Assembly (NCBI GenBank): GCA_964462445.1 | Contig: CAYWXG010000010.1 | Location: 1-53,206, forward strand | Direction: 5' to 3' | Source: JAGBWK01 sp964462445 | GTDB taxonomy: Bacteria > Bacteroidota > Bacteroidia > Bacteroidales > Muribaculaceae | Length of the DNA: 53,206 nucleotides | In this document: positions 8,877 to 16,569 of the stretch, one piece after another | Numbering within the stretch: the stretch's first letter is position 1 | Layout of the letters: each line of letters begins with the position of its first letter | Notes under the pieces: model-generated | What the model saw: only the letters and a program-made list of their open reading frames with translations | The model's database searches: none | Told to the model about the DNA's origin: nothing | Position numbers and translations under genes: made by a program

Positions 8877-9933
8877 ATTTCGATAGCCTTTTGGTTATGA
8901 ACGACATTGTAGATTCCATTTTCATATCGGACTCATTCCATTCGCTTATTGCGGAAGAGTCTTTCATGATACCCCCTCCACTCCAAAAGCAGCAACGTCC
9001 CGGTTCAAATGCAAAACATCGAAGATTGACATGCGCAAGATATCGTTTTTCAGTGTCGATTGCGATATATCCACCATAACATTCTCTGTCGTGGGTTTCA
9101 AGTTGGTTGATAACTCCTTTAGCCCATTTCACGGGATAGCCTGAAATTGCTGGAGTGGGGTGCAACGCATCTATGATATCATTAATTTCTATCTTTCTGT
9201 CGGGTGTGTAAATATTGCCATGTATTCGTGTCAAGATGTGTTGGATTTTGCCGGCATTCATTGTCTCTGAGCGCAATATTTCCGGAGAGATTGACAATGA
9301 ACTCAGTGTGTCGCTGATATAACGAACCACTAAGTTGTGTTCTCTTTTGTTTTTGTCATCCCAACCGTCATTGGTCACTCCACTTCGAGTGCCGGCGAGT
9401 GCTACGGTGTTGAAAGTTCTACTTCCCTTATCTACCTCCAATAAAAGCTCCGGAGAGCAGATGCACCATGCACCGGTTGTAGGTGTAAAATATATTGCTC
9501 TGAATGTATTTTTATGTTCGGCAAACATTTCAACGGCACTTTCTGCTATAAGATTAAAGTTAATGCGGCAATCATCAATTACCTTTAATCGGGAATATAC
9601 AACTTTACCTTCGGTAGTGTGGAGAAGTTCGGTAATTATATTAATAGCCGACTCATATTCTTCCCATGATGAAGTTGTGCGATTGAATTGTGGTTTTGAA
9701 TATTGTTGAATAGGAGAGATAATCGCTTCTGTGAAGTTTAATCTATCGGAAATTTCAAATTTTTCTCCCGCCCATGTCGAAATTATAAATTTACGTGAAG
9801 AAACCACCGGAGACACATTGTCATCAATGATGAATTCAATAGCATCTAAATTGGGCAAAGCATATGCGGCAAAAGTAATCTCCCGTTTCAATAACGAAAC
9901 AATTTGGTCTATTACATCTTTCCCAATATTCAT
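8875..9933 (-). CDS. menF: Isochorismate synthase (MenF)
   Basis: Chorismate-utilising enzyme that isomerises chorismate to isochorismate, the entry to menaquinone synthesis. The 352-residue protein has the family's C-terminal core: AGTRSG, then HPTPAISGYPVKWA, and the EThDRECYGGYIAID-like segment with the conserved Glu, Arg and GG. It is smaller than E. coli MenF (431) but usual for Bacteroidetes. It is the last gene of a ftsY-rimO-menF run, 12 bp after rimO, and is not joined to menDBCE, which lies on the opposite strand about 1.2 kb away. With menD present, menaquinone synthesis is a likelier role than siderophore or salicylate synthesis. Confidence 0.9.
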   Translation of the reverse strand: MNIGKDVIDQIVSLLKREITFAAYALPNLDAIEFIIDDNVSPVVSSRKFIISTWAGEKFEISDRLNFTEAIISPIQQYSKPQFNRTTSSWEEYESAINIITELLHTTEGKVVYSRLKVIDDCRINFNLIAESAVEMFAEHKNTFRAIYFTPTTGAWCICSPELLLEVDKGSRTFNTVALAGTRSGVTNDGWDDKNKREHNLVVRYISDTLSSLSISPEILRSETMNAGKIQHILTRIHGNIYTPDRKIEINDIIDALHPTPAISGYPVKWAKGVINQLETHDRECYGGYIAIDTEKRYLAHVNLRCFAFEPGRCCFWSGGGIMKDSSAISEWNESDMKMESTMSFITKRLSK

Positions 9934-9945
9934 AGTGATAAAATG

Positions 9946-11301
9946 CTAATATTTAGATGTATTTGAAACTTTAGCAATTAACTCAAAAGGCATTGCTTCC
10001 AGGATTTCTACGTGATAGTAATTTCCGGGTATTAGTTCAACATCTTTAGTAATTAACACTTCCGGATCAACTTCCGGGGAATCGTATTGAGAACGAGCGA
10101 TGTAATAATCTTCATCTTCGCGGTCAACCAAAACTTCGATTATCTTCCCAACTTTCTCGCTTTGGATATCAAAAGATATTTCCTCTTGTATCTGCATAAT
10201 CTCGTCGAGGCGTTGCTGCTTGATGACAGACTCGATATCGTCGGATAAGTAGCGAGCAGCGTAGGTGTCATCTTCCTCACAATAAGTAAATGCCCCCATT
10301 CGCTCAAATCGCATTTCCTCAACAAATTGTTTCAACTCTTCAAAATCATTGTCGGTTTCACCGGGGAATCCAACCATAAGGGTAGTGCGCAAATGTATGC
10401 CGGGCACTTCTTCTCTAATACGTCGAATTAGAGTGCGAGTTTCATCGGCTGATATGTGGCGACGCATATTGTTGAGCACATTGTCGGAAATGTGTTGTAG
10501 GGCAATGTCAAGATATTTGCACACTTTGGGATTGTCGCGTATTATCGGGAGAATGTCGTAGGGGAAATCGGCGGGATAAGCATAGTGAAGGCGTATCCAT
10601 TTGATTTTATCTACTTTGCTGATTTCCGTAATTAGTTCAGCAAGTGCCTTTTTGCTATATAAATCGATACCGTAGGATGAGAGGTCTTGTGCGATAATGT
10701 TTAGCTCGGAAACGCCCTTGTCGGCCAACGAATTCACCTCTTCAACGATTTCTTCGATAGGACGCGATTTGAATCGTCCTGTTATTAATGGTATAGCGCA
10801 AAATGCACAAAAGCGGTTACACCCCTCGGCTATCTTTAAATATGCAGAGTGGGGCGGAGTTGAAAGAATGCGACGATAGTCGGCTTTGTAGCTGCTCTCG
10901 GGTAATAAATAATTAATGATTTCCACCCAATCAAATTTCCCATACCATGCGTCAACTTCGGGAAGTTCGGCGGGAAGCTCATTGCGGTATCGTTCCGACA
11001 AGCATCCCATCACGATAATTTTATCAACTTTTCCCTCTGATTTCAATGCCGCATACTGCAGGATAGTATTTATCGATTCCTCTTTTGCGTCACCGATAAA
11101 TCCGCAAGTATTAATTATAATAATAGGGGAAACTGTTGTATCGTCCTCAGGATTATGGCGAATAGTAATATTGTGGTCGGCAAATTGTTGCATTAAACGC
11201 TCAGAGTCAACTAAGTTTTTCGAACAACCTAATGTGACAATATCGACTTTTAACTTACCCATGTTGGCACAATATTCCCTATTGTTGCAAGAATCAGCCA
11301 T
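9946..11301 (-). CDS. rimO: Ribosomal protein S12 methylthiotransferase (RimO)
   Basis: Radical-SAM enzyme that adds a methylthio group to a conserved Asp of ribosomal protein S12. At the N-terminus is the UPF0004 domain with cluster Cys in LGCSKN (C26), NTCGFIGDAKEES and MGCLSERY. The radical-SAM signature is CNRFCAFCAIP, followed by GRFKSRP. The C-terminal 65 residues form a TRAM domain. The wording LGCSKNLVDSE and the short C-terminus favour RimO over MiaB. The ATG at 11301 gives 451 residues; a later ATG at 11262 (MGKLKVD) would trim 13 poorly conserved residues and may be the true start. It follows ftsY by 21 bp. Confidence 0.92.
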   Translation of the reverse strand: MADSCNNREYCANMGKLKVDIVTLGCSKNLVDSERLMQQFADHNITIRHNPEDDTTVSPIIIINTCGFIGDAKEESINTILQYAALKSEGKVDKIIVMGCLSERYRNELPAELPEVDAWYGKFDWVEIINYLLPESSYKADYRRILSTPPHSAYLKIAEGCNRFCAFCAIPLITGRFKSRPIEEIVEEVNSLADKGVSELNIIAQDLSSYGIDLYSKKALAELITEISKVDKIKWIRLHYAYPADFPYDILPIIRDNPKVCKYLDIALQHISDNVLNNMRRHISADETRTLIRRIREEVPGIHLRTTLMVGFPGETDNDFEELKQFVEEMRFERMGAFTYCEEDDTYAARYLSDDIESVIKQQRLDEIMQIQEEISFDIQSEKVGKIIEVLVDREDEDYYIARSQYDSPEVDPEVLITKDVELIPGNYYHVEILEAMPFELIAKVSNTSKY

Positions 11302-11322
11302 AATAAAATGTAACTACACGTA

Positions 11323-12291
11323 TTATTTTATAGAGTCTCCGAATAGAGAATCCACAAACTCTTTTTTGTCAAACACTTGTAGGTCGGTAATACCTTCACC
11401 CAAGCCGATATATTTAACCGGTATTTTAAATTGGTCACTGATGCCAATTACTACGCCACCTTTTGCGGTACCATCAAGTTTGGTAATAGCAAGTTGATTA
11501 ACTTTAGTAGCTGCGACAAATTGACGAGCTTGTTCAAAAGCATTTTGTCCGGTTGAACCATCAAGTACCAATAGTACTTCGTGGGGTGCGTTGGGGACAA
11601 CCTTTTGCATGACGTTTTTCACTTTTGTCAACTCATCCATTAAGCCTTTCTTGTTGTGCAGACGTCCTGCAGTATCAATGATTACAACATCAACATCATT
11701 TGCAACTGCCGACTGAAGAGTGTCGTAAGCAACAGCCGCAGGGTCGGCTCCCAATTTCTGTTTGATGACCGGAACACCGGCTCTTTCTCCCCACACATCA
11801 AGCTGTTCGATTGCAGCGGCACGGAAAGTGTCGGCAGCACCAAGCATCACCTTATTCCCGGCAGCCTTAAATTGGTGCGCCAATTTCCCGATTGTAGTTG
11901 TTTTACCCACACCATTTACTCCCACAACCATAATGACATGGGGATGGTGAGATTCCGGCACGTGAAAATCATCGAGTTGTTCTTCGTTGTCGTTTTCTGT
12001 GAGCAAATTGGTGATTTCTTCACATAATAATTTGCTCAACTCAGATGTGCTGACATATTTATCGGTAGATACACGTTGTTGAATACGGTCGAGAATTTTT
12101 AGGGTTGTTTCTACACCTACGTCAGAAGTGATAAATACCTCTTCGAGATTGTCGAGAATATCATCATCTATCTTACTTTTGCCGGCAATGGCACGAGTTA
12201 TTTTGTCCAAGAAACCTTGTTTTGTGCGCTCTAAGCCATTATCAAGTGTCTCTTTTTTTTCTTTTGAGAATAGTTTTTTGAAAAAGCCCAT
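11323..12291 (-). CDS. ftsY: Signal recognition particle receptor FtsY
   Basis: SRP-receptor GTPase that docks ribosome-nascent-chain-SRP complexes at the membrane. In its 322 residues an N domain of four helices precedes the G domain with GVNGVGKTTT (P-loop), DTFRAAAIEQL, DTAGRLHNKKGLM and TKLDGTAKGG. The C-terminal GLGEGITDLQVFD segment is the family's closing motif. The acidic A domain is very short, as in Bacteroidetes. Its partner Ffh is encoded at 49707-51044. It heads the ftsY-rimO-menF unit behind a consensus promoter. The sequence upstream is accessory. Confidence 0.96.
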   Translation of the reverse strand: MGFFKKLFSKEKKETLDNGLERTKQGFLDKITRAIAGKSKIDDDILDNLEEVFITSDVGVETTLKILDRIQQRVSTDKYVSTSELSKLLCEEITNLLTENDNEEQLDDFHVPESHHPHVIMVVGVNGVGKTTTIGKLAHQFKAAGNKVMLGAADTFRAAAIEQLDVWGERAGVPVIKQKLGADPAAVAYDTLQSAVANDVDVVIIDTAGRLHNKKGLMDELTKVKNVMQKVVPNAPHEVLLVLDGSTGQNAFEQARQFVAATKVNQLAITKLDGTAKGGVVIGISDQFKIPVKYIGLGEGITDLQVFDKKEFVDSLFGDSIK

Positions 12292-12312
12292 AGTTAGTCA
12301 AATTTTAAAATG

Positions 12313-12343
12313 CAAAAATACAAAAAAACTACGACACAACCAA
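12313..12343 (-). promoter_or_regulatory. Bacteroidota promoter of ftsY
   Basis: On the minus strand TTG (12343-12341), 20 bp, TATTTTTG (12320-12313) matches the -33/-7 consensus. The start would fall near 12306, leaving a leader of about 15 nt. Confidence 0.65.
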
Positions 12344-12401
12344 TACAATTAACGCGACTTATAATGAAAAATTGACCGCCAACGATGAAGAACTTATAGA
12401 A

Positions 12402-12524
12402 ATGGCACATTCAACGACCTATCGGAGTGAAATCCGCAAATATATCACTGACGCTGATACCGACAGTGCAAAAGAAATCCTCCTTTCAATGTTGAACAAT
12501 AATGATATCGATTGGGAGGATTAA
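12402..12524 (+). CDS. Small acidic ORF, 40 residues, unknown
   Basis: ATG at 12402 opens a 40-codon frame reading MAHSTTYRSEIRKY and ending NNNDIDWED. The frame is open upstream to about 12307 without a clear start, so it may be the 3' end of a gene cut off at the ftsY promoter. It is charged, lacks membrane segments, and I recognise no family. Its place beside phage-derived sequence suggests a mobile-element remnant. The evidence is only an uninterrupted, hydrophilic frame. Confidence 0.25.
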   Translation: MAHSTTYRSEIRKYITDADTDSAKEILLSMLNNNDIDWED

Positions 12525-12596
12525 TTATAATAATTATTATAGTTGAGATAAATCTCGAATATACTAACGCTCGCGGTAAAAAATATTCAAGCAAGC

Positions 12597-12629
12597 TTGA
12601 TATTTCTTGCTCGCTTAATCGTATATTTG
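12597..12629 (+). promoter_or_regulatory. Possible promoter of the 39-residue ORF
   Basis: TTG (12597-12599), 22 bp, TATATTTG (12622-12629). The -7 box fits TAnnTTTG; the spacing is at the long end. The ATG follows 8 bp later, so the message would be almost leaderless. Confidence 0.35.
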
Positions 12630-12637
12630 CAAAAAGG

Positions 12638-12757
12638 ATGATACGAATAAAACTGAAAGTTTATATAGCAAAACCAAATATGGAATATTCAGGCGGTTGC
12701 AAAATCATCGCCGCAAGGAGCATAGAAGAAGCGAAAGAACGCGCCAAAGATGATTAG
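12638..12757 (+). CDS. Small ORF, 39 residues, unknown
   Basis: It begins MIRIKLKVYIAKPNMEY, contains SGGCKIIAA, and ends in a charged helix SIEEAKERAKDD. The pattern of two short beta strands and a helix, a possible upstream promoter and a clear stop make it more plausible than most short frames, but no family is recognised. From 12758 to 12897 I see no gene; the next signal is the promoter of sRNA copy A. Confidence 0.35.
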   Translation: MIRIKLKVYIAKPNMEYSGGCKIIAARSIEEAKERAKDD

Positions 12758-12897
12758 TGCTCAGACTACAAAGTAGAACGCCTTCCGTGCTTGCAAACTG
12801 ATTTAGTCACACCATGTGTTATAATCGACCAAACATATTTATATTTTGAATAATTAAACAACATCATCAAAAATCTTGAAATTATGGCAAAATATAT

Positions 12898-12928
12898 TTT
12901 GATATAATATTCAAAATAAATATATTTG
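12898..12928 (+). promoter_or_regulatory. Consensus promoter of sRNA copy A
   Basis: TTTG (12898-12901), exactly 19 bp, TATATTTG (12921-12928): among the best matches to the Bacteroidota consensus in the window. The start would fall at about 12933, the first base of helix P1 of the RNA. Confidence 0.75.
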
Positions 12929-12932
12929 CAAA

Positions 12933-13021
12933 GCAAGTCAGGCTATATCGTGAGGTTTAGCTGTCGGCATAGGGTTCTGCCCATGCCTTCATACTTGTAC
13001 CCTCCTTCGGGAGGGTTTTTT
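12933..13021 (+). ncRNA. Compact three-way-junction sRNA, copy A
   Basis: About 89 nt. P1: GCAAGT (12933-12938) with ACTTGT (12993-12998). P2: CAG-g-CT (12939-12944) with AGCTG (12959-12963). P3: GGCAT-a-GGG (12966-12974) with CCCATGCC (12980-12987). The terminator stem starts at 12999 with no linker, so it can stack on P1. It has its own promoter. A second copy (16570-16658) keeps all four helices despite base changes. No open frame of note lies inside. It is convergent with the head-protein remnant, whose stop lies in the T-tract. Function is unknown; it matches no RNA family that I can recall. Confidence 0.65.
12999..13021 (+). terminator. UUCG-tetraloop terminator of sRNA copy A
   Basis: ACCCTCC (12999-13005), TTCG loop, GGAGGGT (13010-13016), then a T-run to 13021. 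C(UUCG)G is the very stable tetraloop. Confidence 0.85.
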
Positions 13022-13931
13022 ATATATCATAAATTTTAAGTTCTGTGGCTCCGTTAATAACAACATAAATATGATTAATTCGTTTAGTAGTACCATATTC
13101 AATGACCTTAGATTTATACCATTCAATATCATTTAACAACTTTTCTTCAGAGAACATATTACTATCGTGAAAATGCAAGCACACACAGTCGGAAATTAAT
13201 CCTGTTTTCCGTTTTACATTTCCAAGTTGAGAATTTTTTGCAATTATAGCATTCCCATAGTGACCGTATTGTGTAATCGAGCGAATATCCATTATCTTGC
13301 CGTCTGCTTCCAAGTCAAGTGATGGCGGCGTTTGTCCCAATTTTAAATTCACAAATTCATCACGAAGAATTGCGGAGTGCCCCCATTGGTATAATAACGC
13401 TTGACATTCGCGCTCGAGGTCGATTGATTTCATACTTCCAAAGAATCGTTTTTCTTTATCCGAGTTATGTATATTATGCCCTTTGTGCATTGCTTTGAGT
13501 GCTCCGTTTTTAGGATTAAATTCAACATCAGTATAGTTCGGGTCAGCAACTAACCGCGTGTATTCACGACGATTTGCTTCAATTTTGGCTGATAATATCG
13601 GGTCGTCCGTCAATCTTGTACTGCTAACGTTATTGATTATATCAAGTTTGAGTGATGATATTTTGTTTATTATCTTTGAATTATCCCGAATAAAGTATGG
13701 CAATGATTTTGCTCGTTCGATACGTTCCTCATTTTCTTCCACCCAATCTTTGAACTCTTGTGGTACGTCATAAACGGAGTTCTCACTTTGAGTGCTTACC
13801 GGTTCGCCTGCGAGGATGCGAGCTTCGTCGTCCCTCATTTCGTCGAGCGTTTTGAGGATTGTTTCCGTGTGGCAACGACACAACGGGTGCCAACCTGTAA
13901 ACTTGAAATCCTTTGGATAGCCCCCACGACC
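13020..13931 (-). pseudogene. 5'-truncated phage minor head protein with C-terminal nuclease-like domain
   Basis: The frame opens after a stop at 13932-13934 with GYPKDFKFTGWHPLCRC. The GWHPxCRC signature marks the end of the Mu gpF/SPP1 gp7-type minor head domain, so the head domain itself is missing and this is a prophage remnant. After a linker (about residues 20-95 counted from the TTG at 13883) comes a tail of some 190 residues with ERECQALLYQWGHSAI, LDLEADGKIMDIRSI and VCLHFHDSN. The D...DIR spacing recalls the E/D-x-K core of restriction-endonuclease-fold toxins fused to phage head proteins and CdiA C-termini, but the Lys position is Arg; this assignment is inference. No good start codon or promoter is visible: only TTG at 13883. 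The stop codon sits in the terminator of sRNA copy A. Confidence 0.65.
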
Positions 13932-14074
13932 TTAGAGCACATCGGTTGCTAAATTTTAAGTTTTTGATTTATTTGCATTATTTTAGGGGAGATACAAAGT
14001 TTTTTGATTAAATTTGTAGTTAATTTATTTTGCATCTCATGTAAAGTGAAATTATTTATCAAAACGAACTATCA

Positions 14075-14665
14075 ATGTTGGAATATAATACACAATTAAA
14101 GAAATTGGTGTTACCCGAATATGGTCGTAATATACAGAAGATGGTGGATTACTGTCAAACGATAGAAGACCGAGAGGAGCGTACACGCTGTGCCTATGCT
14201 ATAATAACTGCAATGAGCAATCTAATGCAGTTGCAAAAGAATAGTGGTGCGCTAAATAAATTGTGGGACCACTTGGCAATAATGTCGGATTTTAATTTGG
14301 ATATAGACTATCCTACTGAAATAATTCCTCAGGAAAGCCTTAACTCGCAACCTGAAGCAATCAATTATCAAAATCGTGATTTTAGTTTCCGTCATTATGG
14401 GAAATATTTGGAGCGGATGATTTATAGTGCGACGCAATATCCCGAAGGGGAGGAGCGCGATGCATTAATTCTGTTGATAGCAAATCACATGAAGAAAACG
14501 ATGCTTGCTGTAAATCCCGATGGGGTGGAAGATGAACGTATTTTCCGTGATTTGGCTGATATGTCGCATGGTGCTATCCGTTTAAATTCTGAAACCACAA
14601 AGTTGCATCAGTTTCAAGAAGCTCCTACCGCTGTGGCAACGAAGAAAAAGAAGAAGAAAAAATAA
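14075..14665 (+). CDS. DUF4290 family protein
   Basis: A 196-residue cytoplasmic protein of a family restricted to Bacteroidetes. The opening MLEYNTQLKKLVLPEYGRNI and later FRHYGKYLERMI are typical. It is predicted mostly helical and ends in a run of lysines. Function is unknown. In relatives it is found near rimM, as here (20 bp upstream), and I recall murA often lying between them; murA is absent here. The 5' region (13935-14074) follows directly on the phage remnant and holds no clear consensus promoter. Confidence 0.85.
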   Translation: MLEYNTQLKKLVLPEYGRNIQKMVDYCQTIEDREERTRCAYAIITAMSNLMQLQKNSGALNKLWDHLAIMSDFNLDIDYPTEIIPQESLNSQPEAINYQNRDFSFRHYGKYLERMIYSATQYPEGEERDALILLIANHMKKTMLAVNPDGVEDERIFRDLADMSHGAIRLNSETTKLHQFQEAPTAVATKKKKKKK

Positions 14666-14685
14666 AGCCGAAATATATAGCATAG

Positions 14686-15216
14686 ATGATAACAATAGAC
14701 CAAATAACCGAGATAGGGCGTTTTAATCACCCCCACGGCATAAAGGGGGAAATCAACGCAGTAGTGTTCGATGGGGTAGACCTTGCCGAATTGAGTTGTG
14801 TTGTTTTGGATATTGAGGGTATCTATGTGCCGTTTTTTATGTCGGGATTGCGTCAGCGTGGCGTTAATTCATATCTTGTGACGATTGATGGCATTGAAAA
14901 TGAATTGAAGGCCGCATCAATAGCAAATAAAGTTATTTATGCTCTCCGCGATGAGATAGCTGACAACGACAATGAAGATGGCGAGGAGGGATATTATGCT
15001 GATGATTTTATCGGATTTCAAATTAAGTCGACTGATAAAGCATTAAATGGCATTGTCAGCGATATTGATGACTCAACCGATAATGTCCTGTTTATTGTAA
15101 CTGCAGAAAATGGCAAAACGCATCTTATTCCTGTTGCCGATGAAATGATTGTAGAGATTGATGCCGGGAATAAATGCATCATAGTAGAGCTACCAATCGG
15201 ATTGTTGGAATTATAA
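14686..15216 (+). CDS. rimM: Ribosome maturation factor RimM
   Basis: 30S assembly factor that binds ribosomal protein S19 and aids 16S rRNA processing. The 176-residue protein has the N-terminal beta-barrel motif IGRFNHPHGIKGEI and a C-terminal PRC-barrel half with YYADDFIGFQ, then LIPVADEMIVEID and a closing hydrophobic strand. Length is normal. It is probably co-transcribed with the DUF4290 gene. An IS element is inserted 24 bp after the stop, so any original downstream gene of this operon has been separated. Confidence 0.93.
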   Translation: MITIDQITEIGRFNHPHGIKGEINAVVFDGVDLAELSCVVLDIEGIYVPFFMSGLRQRGVNSYLVTIDGIENELKAASIANKVIYALRDEIADNDNEDGEEGYYADDFIGFQIKSTDKALNGIVSDIDDSTDNVLFIVTAENGKTHLIPVADEMIVEIDAGNKCIIVELPIGLLEL

Positions 15217-15240
15217 AATGATTTACGACTTAAAATCACT

Positions 15241-16541
15241 AGTGTCCACTAAAAAAGTGGACGATTAAAAATTAAATAAACTTGGTTCACTAGAACCGAA
15301 TCGTTCATTGACATTGTTGATATTTGATTTGTCGAAGAGGTCTCTCAGATGAGTTTTGTCTGTAAGTGAGATTCCGATTATTTGCAGGATTTCGTAAACA
15401 GACCGTTCAAGTTTCATATCGTGCTTTATAATCACTACCAAGCAGTAAGTGATTATGGCACAATAGATTTGTATCCTTACGGCATTCTCGCTTGTACCCC
15501 AAAACTTCTTGATTTTAAGGTGCTGCTTGAGCCATTTAAAGAACAATTCTAACTCCATCGGTTGCGATAAAGTTCAGCTACTACAAGTGCAGGAAGTTCA
15601 AAATCGTTTGTTAGAAACACGAACTCACGATCTTGTTCTTCATCGTGATAAACGACTCTTCTCAGCGGACTAGGATAATCTTTAGAACTTTTATAAACGG
15701 TAAACTCAATGATAGAGTCCGATAAAACGTTCTTCGGAAGTCTCCGTTTCCAAGAGATTTGTTTGTACTTCAGGTTCTTTTTGGCACGCACTACAAAGGT
15801 CGCTTCTATCTGCTCTATGTTGAACAAATTGGCGAAGTCGTTATAGCCTCTGTCAAAGATGTAGTAAGCACCTTTCTCGTATGGAATTTCAGGCATTGCC
15901 TTCATATCGTTGGTTGATGCTGTAGTGATATGGAAGAACGCAGGCACCTGTGCTTCAATATCATATAGCGTATGAACCTTGATTCCGCCTTTGTGCTTTC
16001 GGAACTTCGCCCACTCGAACACTTCAAGACAAAGGTCTATCGTGGTTGAGTCAAAAGCATACACATGACCATCAAAACCGAATATCTTTTCGGTGCTTTT
16101 GGAACGTGCTTCCGCTACCAGATGATAGGCGAAATCTTCGAAGATTCTGTAGTCGCGTTGCTCGTTTGCTTTAGCAAGATTACTTCGGGTTACAGACTTA
16201 CCCATGCCTAAGTGGTACAACTTCCGCCAATGTGCCTCAAGCGCAACGATTAAGTCACGCAAACTTTCGCATTTTGCGAGTTGTCCGAACATCATTACAA
16301 GCAGTTGGTTCCAACAGGAAAAGAACTTTATGTACTTGTCACCTTGATACTTAGCAACGATGCGATTAAATTTACTACGATTTAAAAACTGAACTAATTG
16401 AGCAAAAACGAACTTGTCTTGAAACATAACTTGCTGATTTTGACTGCAAAGATAATTTCAAGTCCGTTCGCAAGCAAAATTGCTGTAACAAATTAAATAT
16501 CAATCATTTCAAAGAACTATTTCGATTTTTTAGTGGACACT
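15241..16541. mobile_element. IS4-family-like insertion sequence, 1301 bp
   Basis: Perfect 16-bp terminal inverted repeats AGTGTCCACTAAAAAA at 15241-15256 and, inverted, at 16526-16541 enclose one transposase gene on the minus strand. The left end also holds an inner palindrome GTCCACT/AGTGGAC. Family assignment rests on the transposase (DUF4372-like N-terminus plus DDE core). I could not identify a target-site duplication. It lies between rimM and sRNA copy B, with its right end 16 bp upstream of that RNA's -7 box. Confidence 0.9.
15265..16427 (-). pseudogene. IS4-type DDE transposase, frameshifted
   Basis: The first part (16427 to 15549) begins MFQDKFVFAQLVQFLN, a DUF4372-like N-terminus, and holds the first two catalytic Asp residues in FDSTTIDL and FDRGYNDF. 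It ends in YRNRWS followed by TAG. The continuation lies in another frame (15558 to 15265) and starts with ELFFKWLKQH, which carries the catalytic Glu of the YxxRWxIExFFK motif. One base seems lost at the junction (about 15549-15558), exactly between RW and E. Unless a programmed shift occurs, no complete DDE triad is made and the element is inactive alone. Restored length would be about 388 residues. Confidence 0.85.
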
Positions 16542-16557
16542 TATGATTTATAGTAGT

Positions 16558-16565
16558 TAATTTTG
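16558..16565 (+). promoter_or_regulatory. -7 box of sRNA copy B, -33 box missing
   Basis: TAATTTTG fits TAnnTTTG and sits exactly where copy A has TATATTTG. The position where TTTG should lie, about 16535-16538, is inside the right inverted repeat of the IS and holds no TTG. Confidence 0.55.
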
Positions 16566-16569
16566 CAAA

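Larger units (their letters stand above)
12925..13592. repeat. Direct repeat copy A (sRNA plus nuclease-tail coding region)
   Basis: 668 bp homologous, in the same orientation, to 16562-17226 (665 bp). Homology starts exactly at the TTTG of the -7 box and stops in the codons for SAKIEAN of the head-protein remnant. In the ~190 bp of coding sequence nearest the sRNA I count only about six differences; divergence grows further away. The 3-bp length difference is one Thr codon (GQTPPSL versus NQPPSL), so the frame is kept. Confidence 0.85.

Noticed and set aside
8653..8886. A 77-codon plus-strand frame within the 6S-like RNA region.
   Set aside because: It runs through the terminator hairpin, has no protein-like pattern, and its bases are explained by RNA helices.
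12570..12612. Hairpin AATATtCAAGC/GCTTGATATT upstream of the 39-residue ORF, considered a terminator or operator.
   Set aside because: The loop is only two bases, there is no T-tract, and AT-rich sequence makes chance pairing likely.
12933..13021. Reading the sRNA as a hammerhead or other known self-cleaving ribozyme.
   Set aside because: The hammerhead core (CUGAUGA, GAAA) is absent and the junction layout does not fit others that I can recall.
15227..16555. Target-site duplication of the IS element.
   Set aside because: Flanks TAAAATCACT and TATGATTTAT share no convincing direct repeat.
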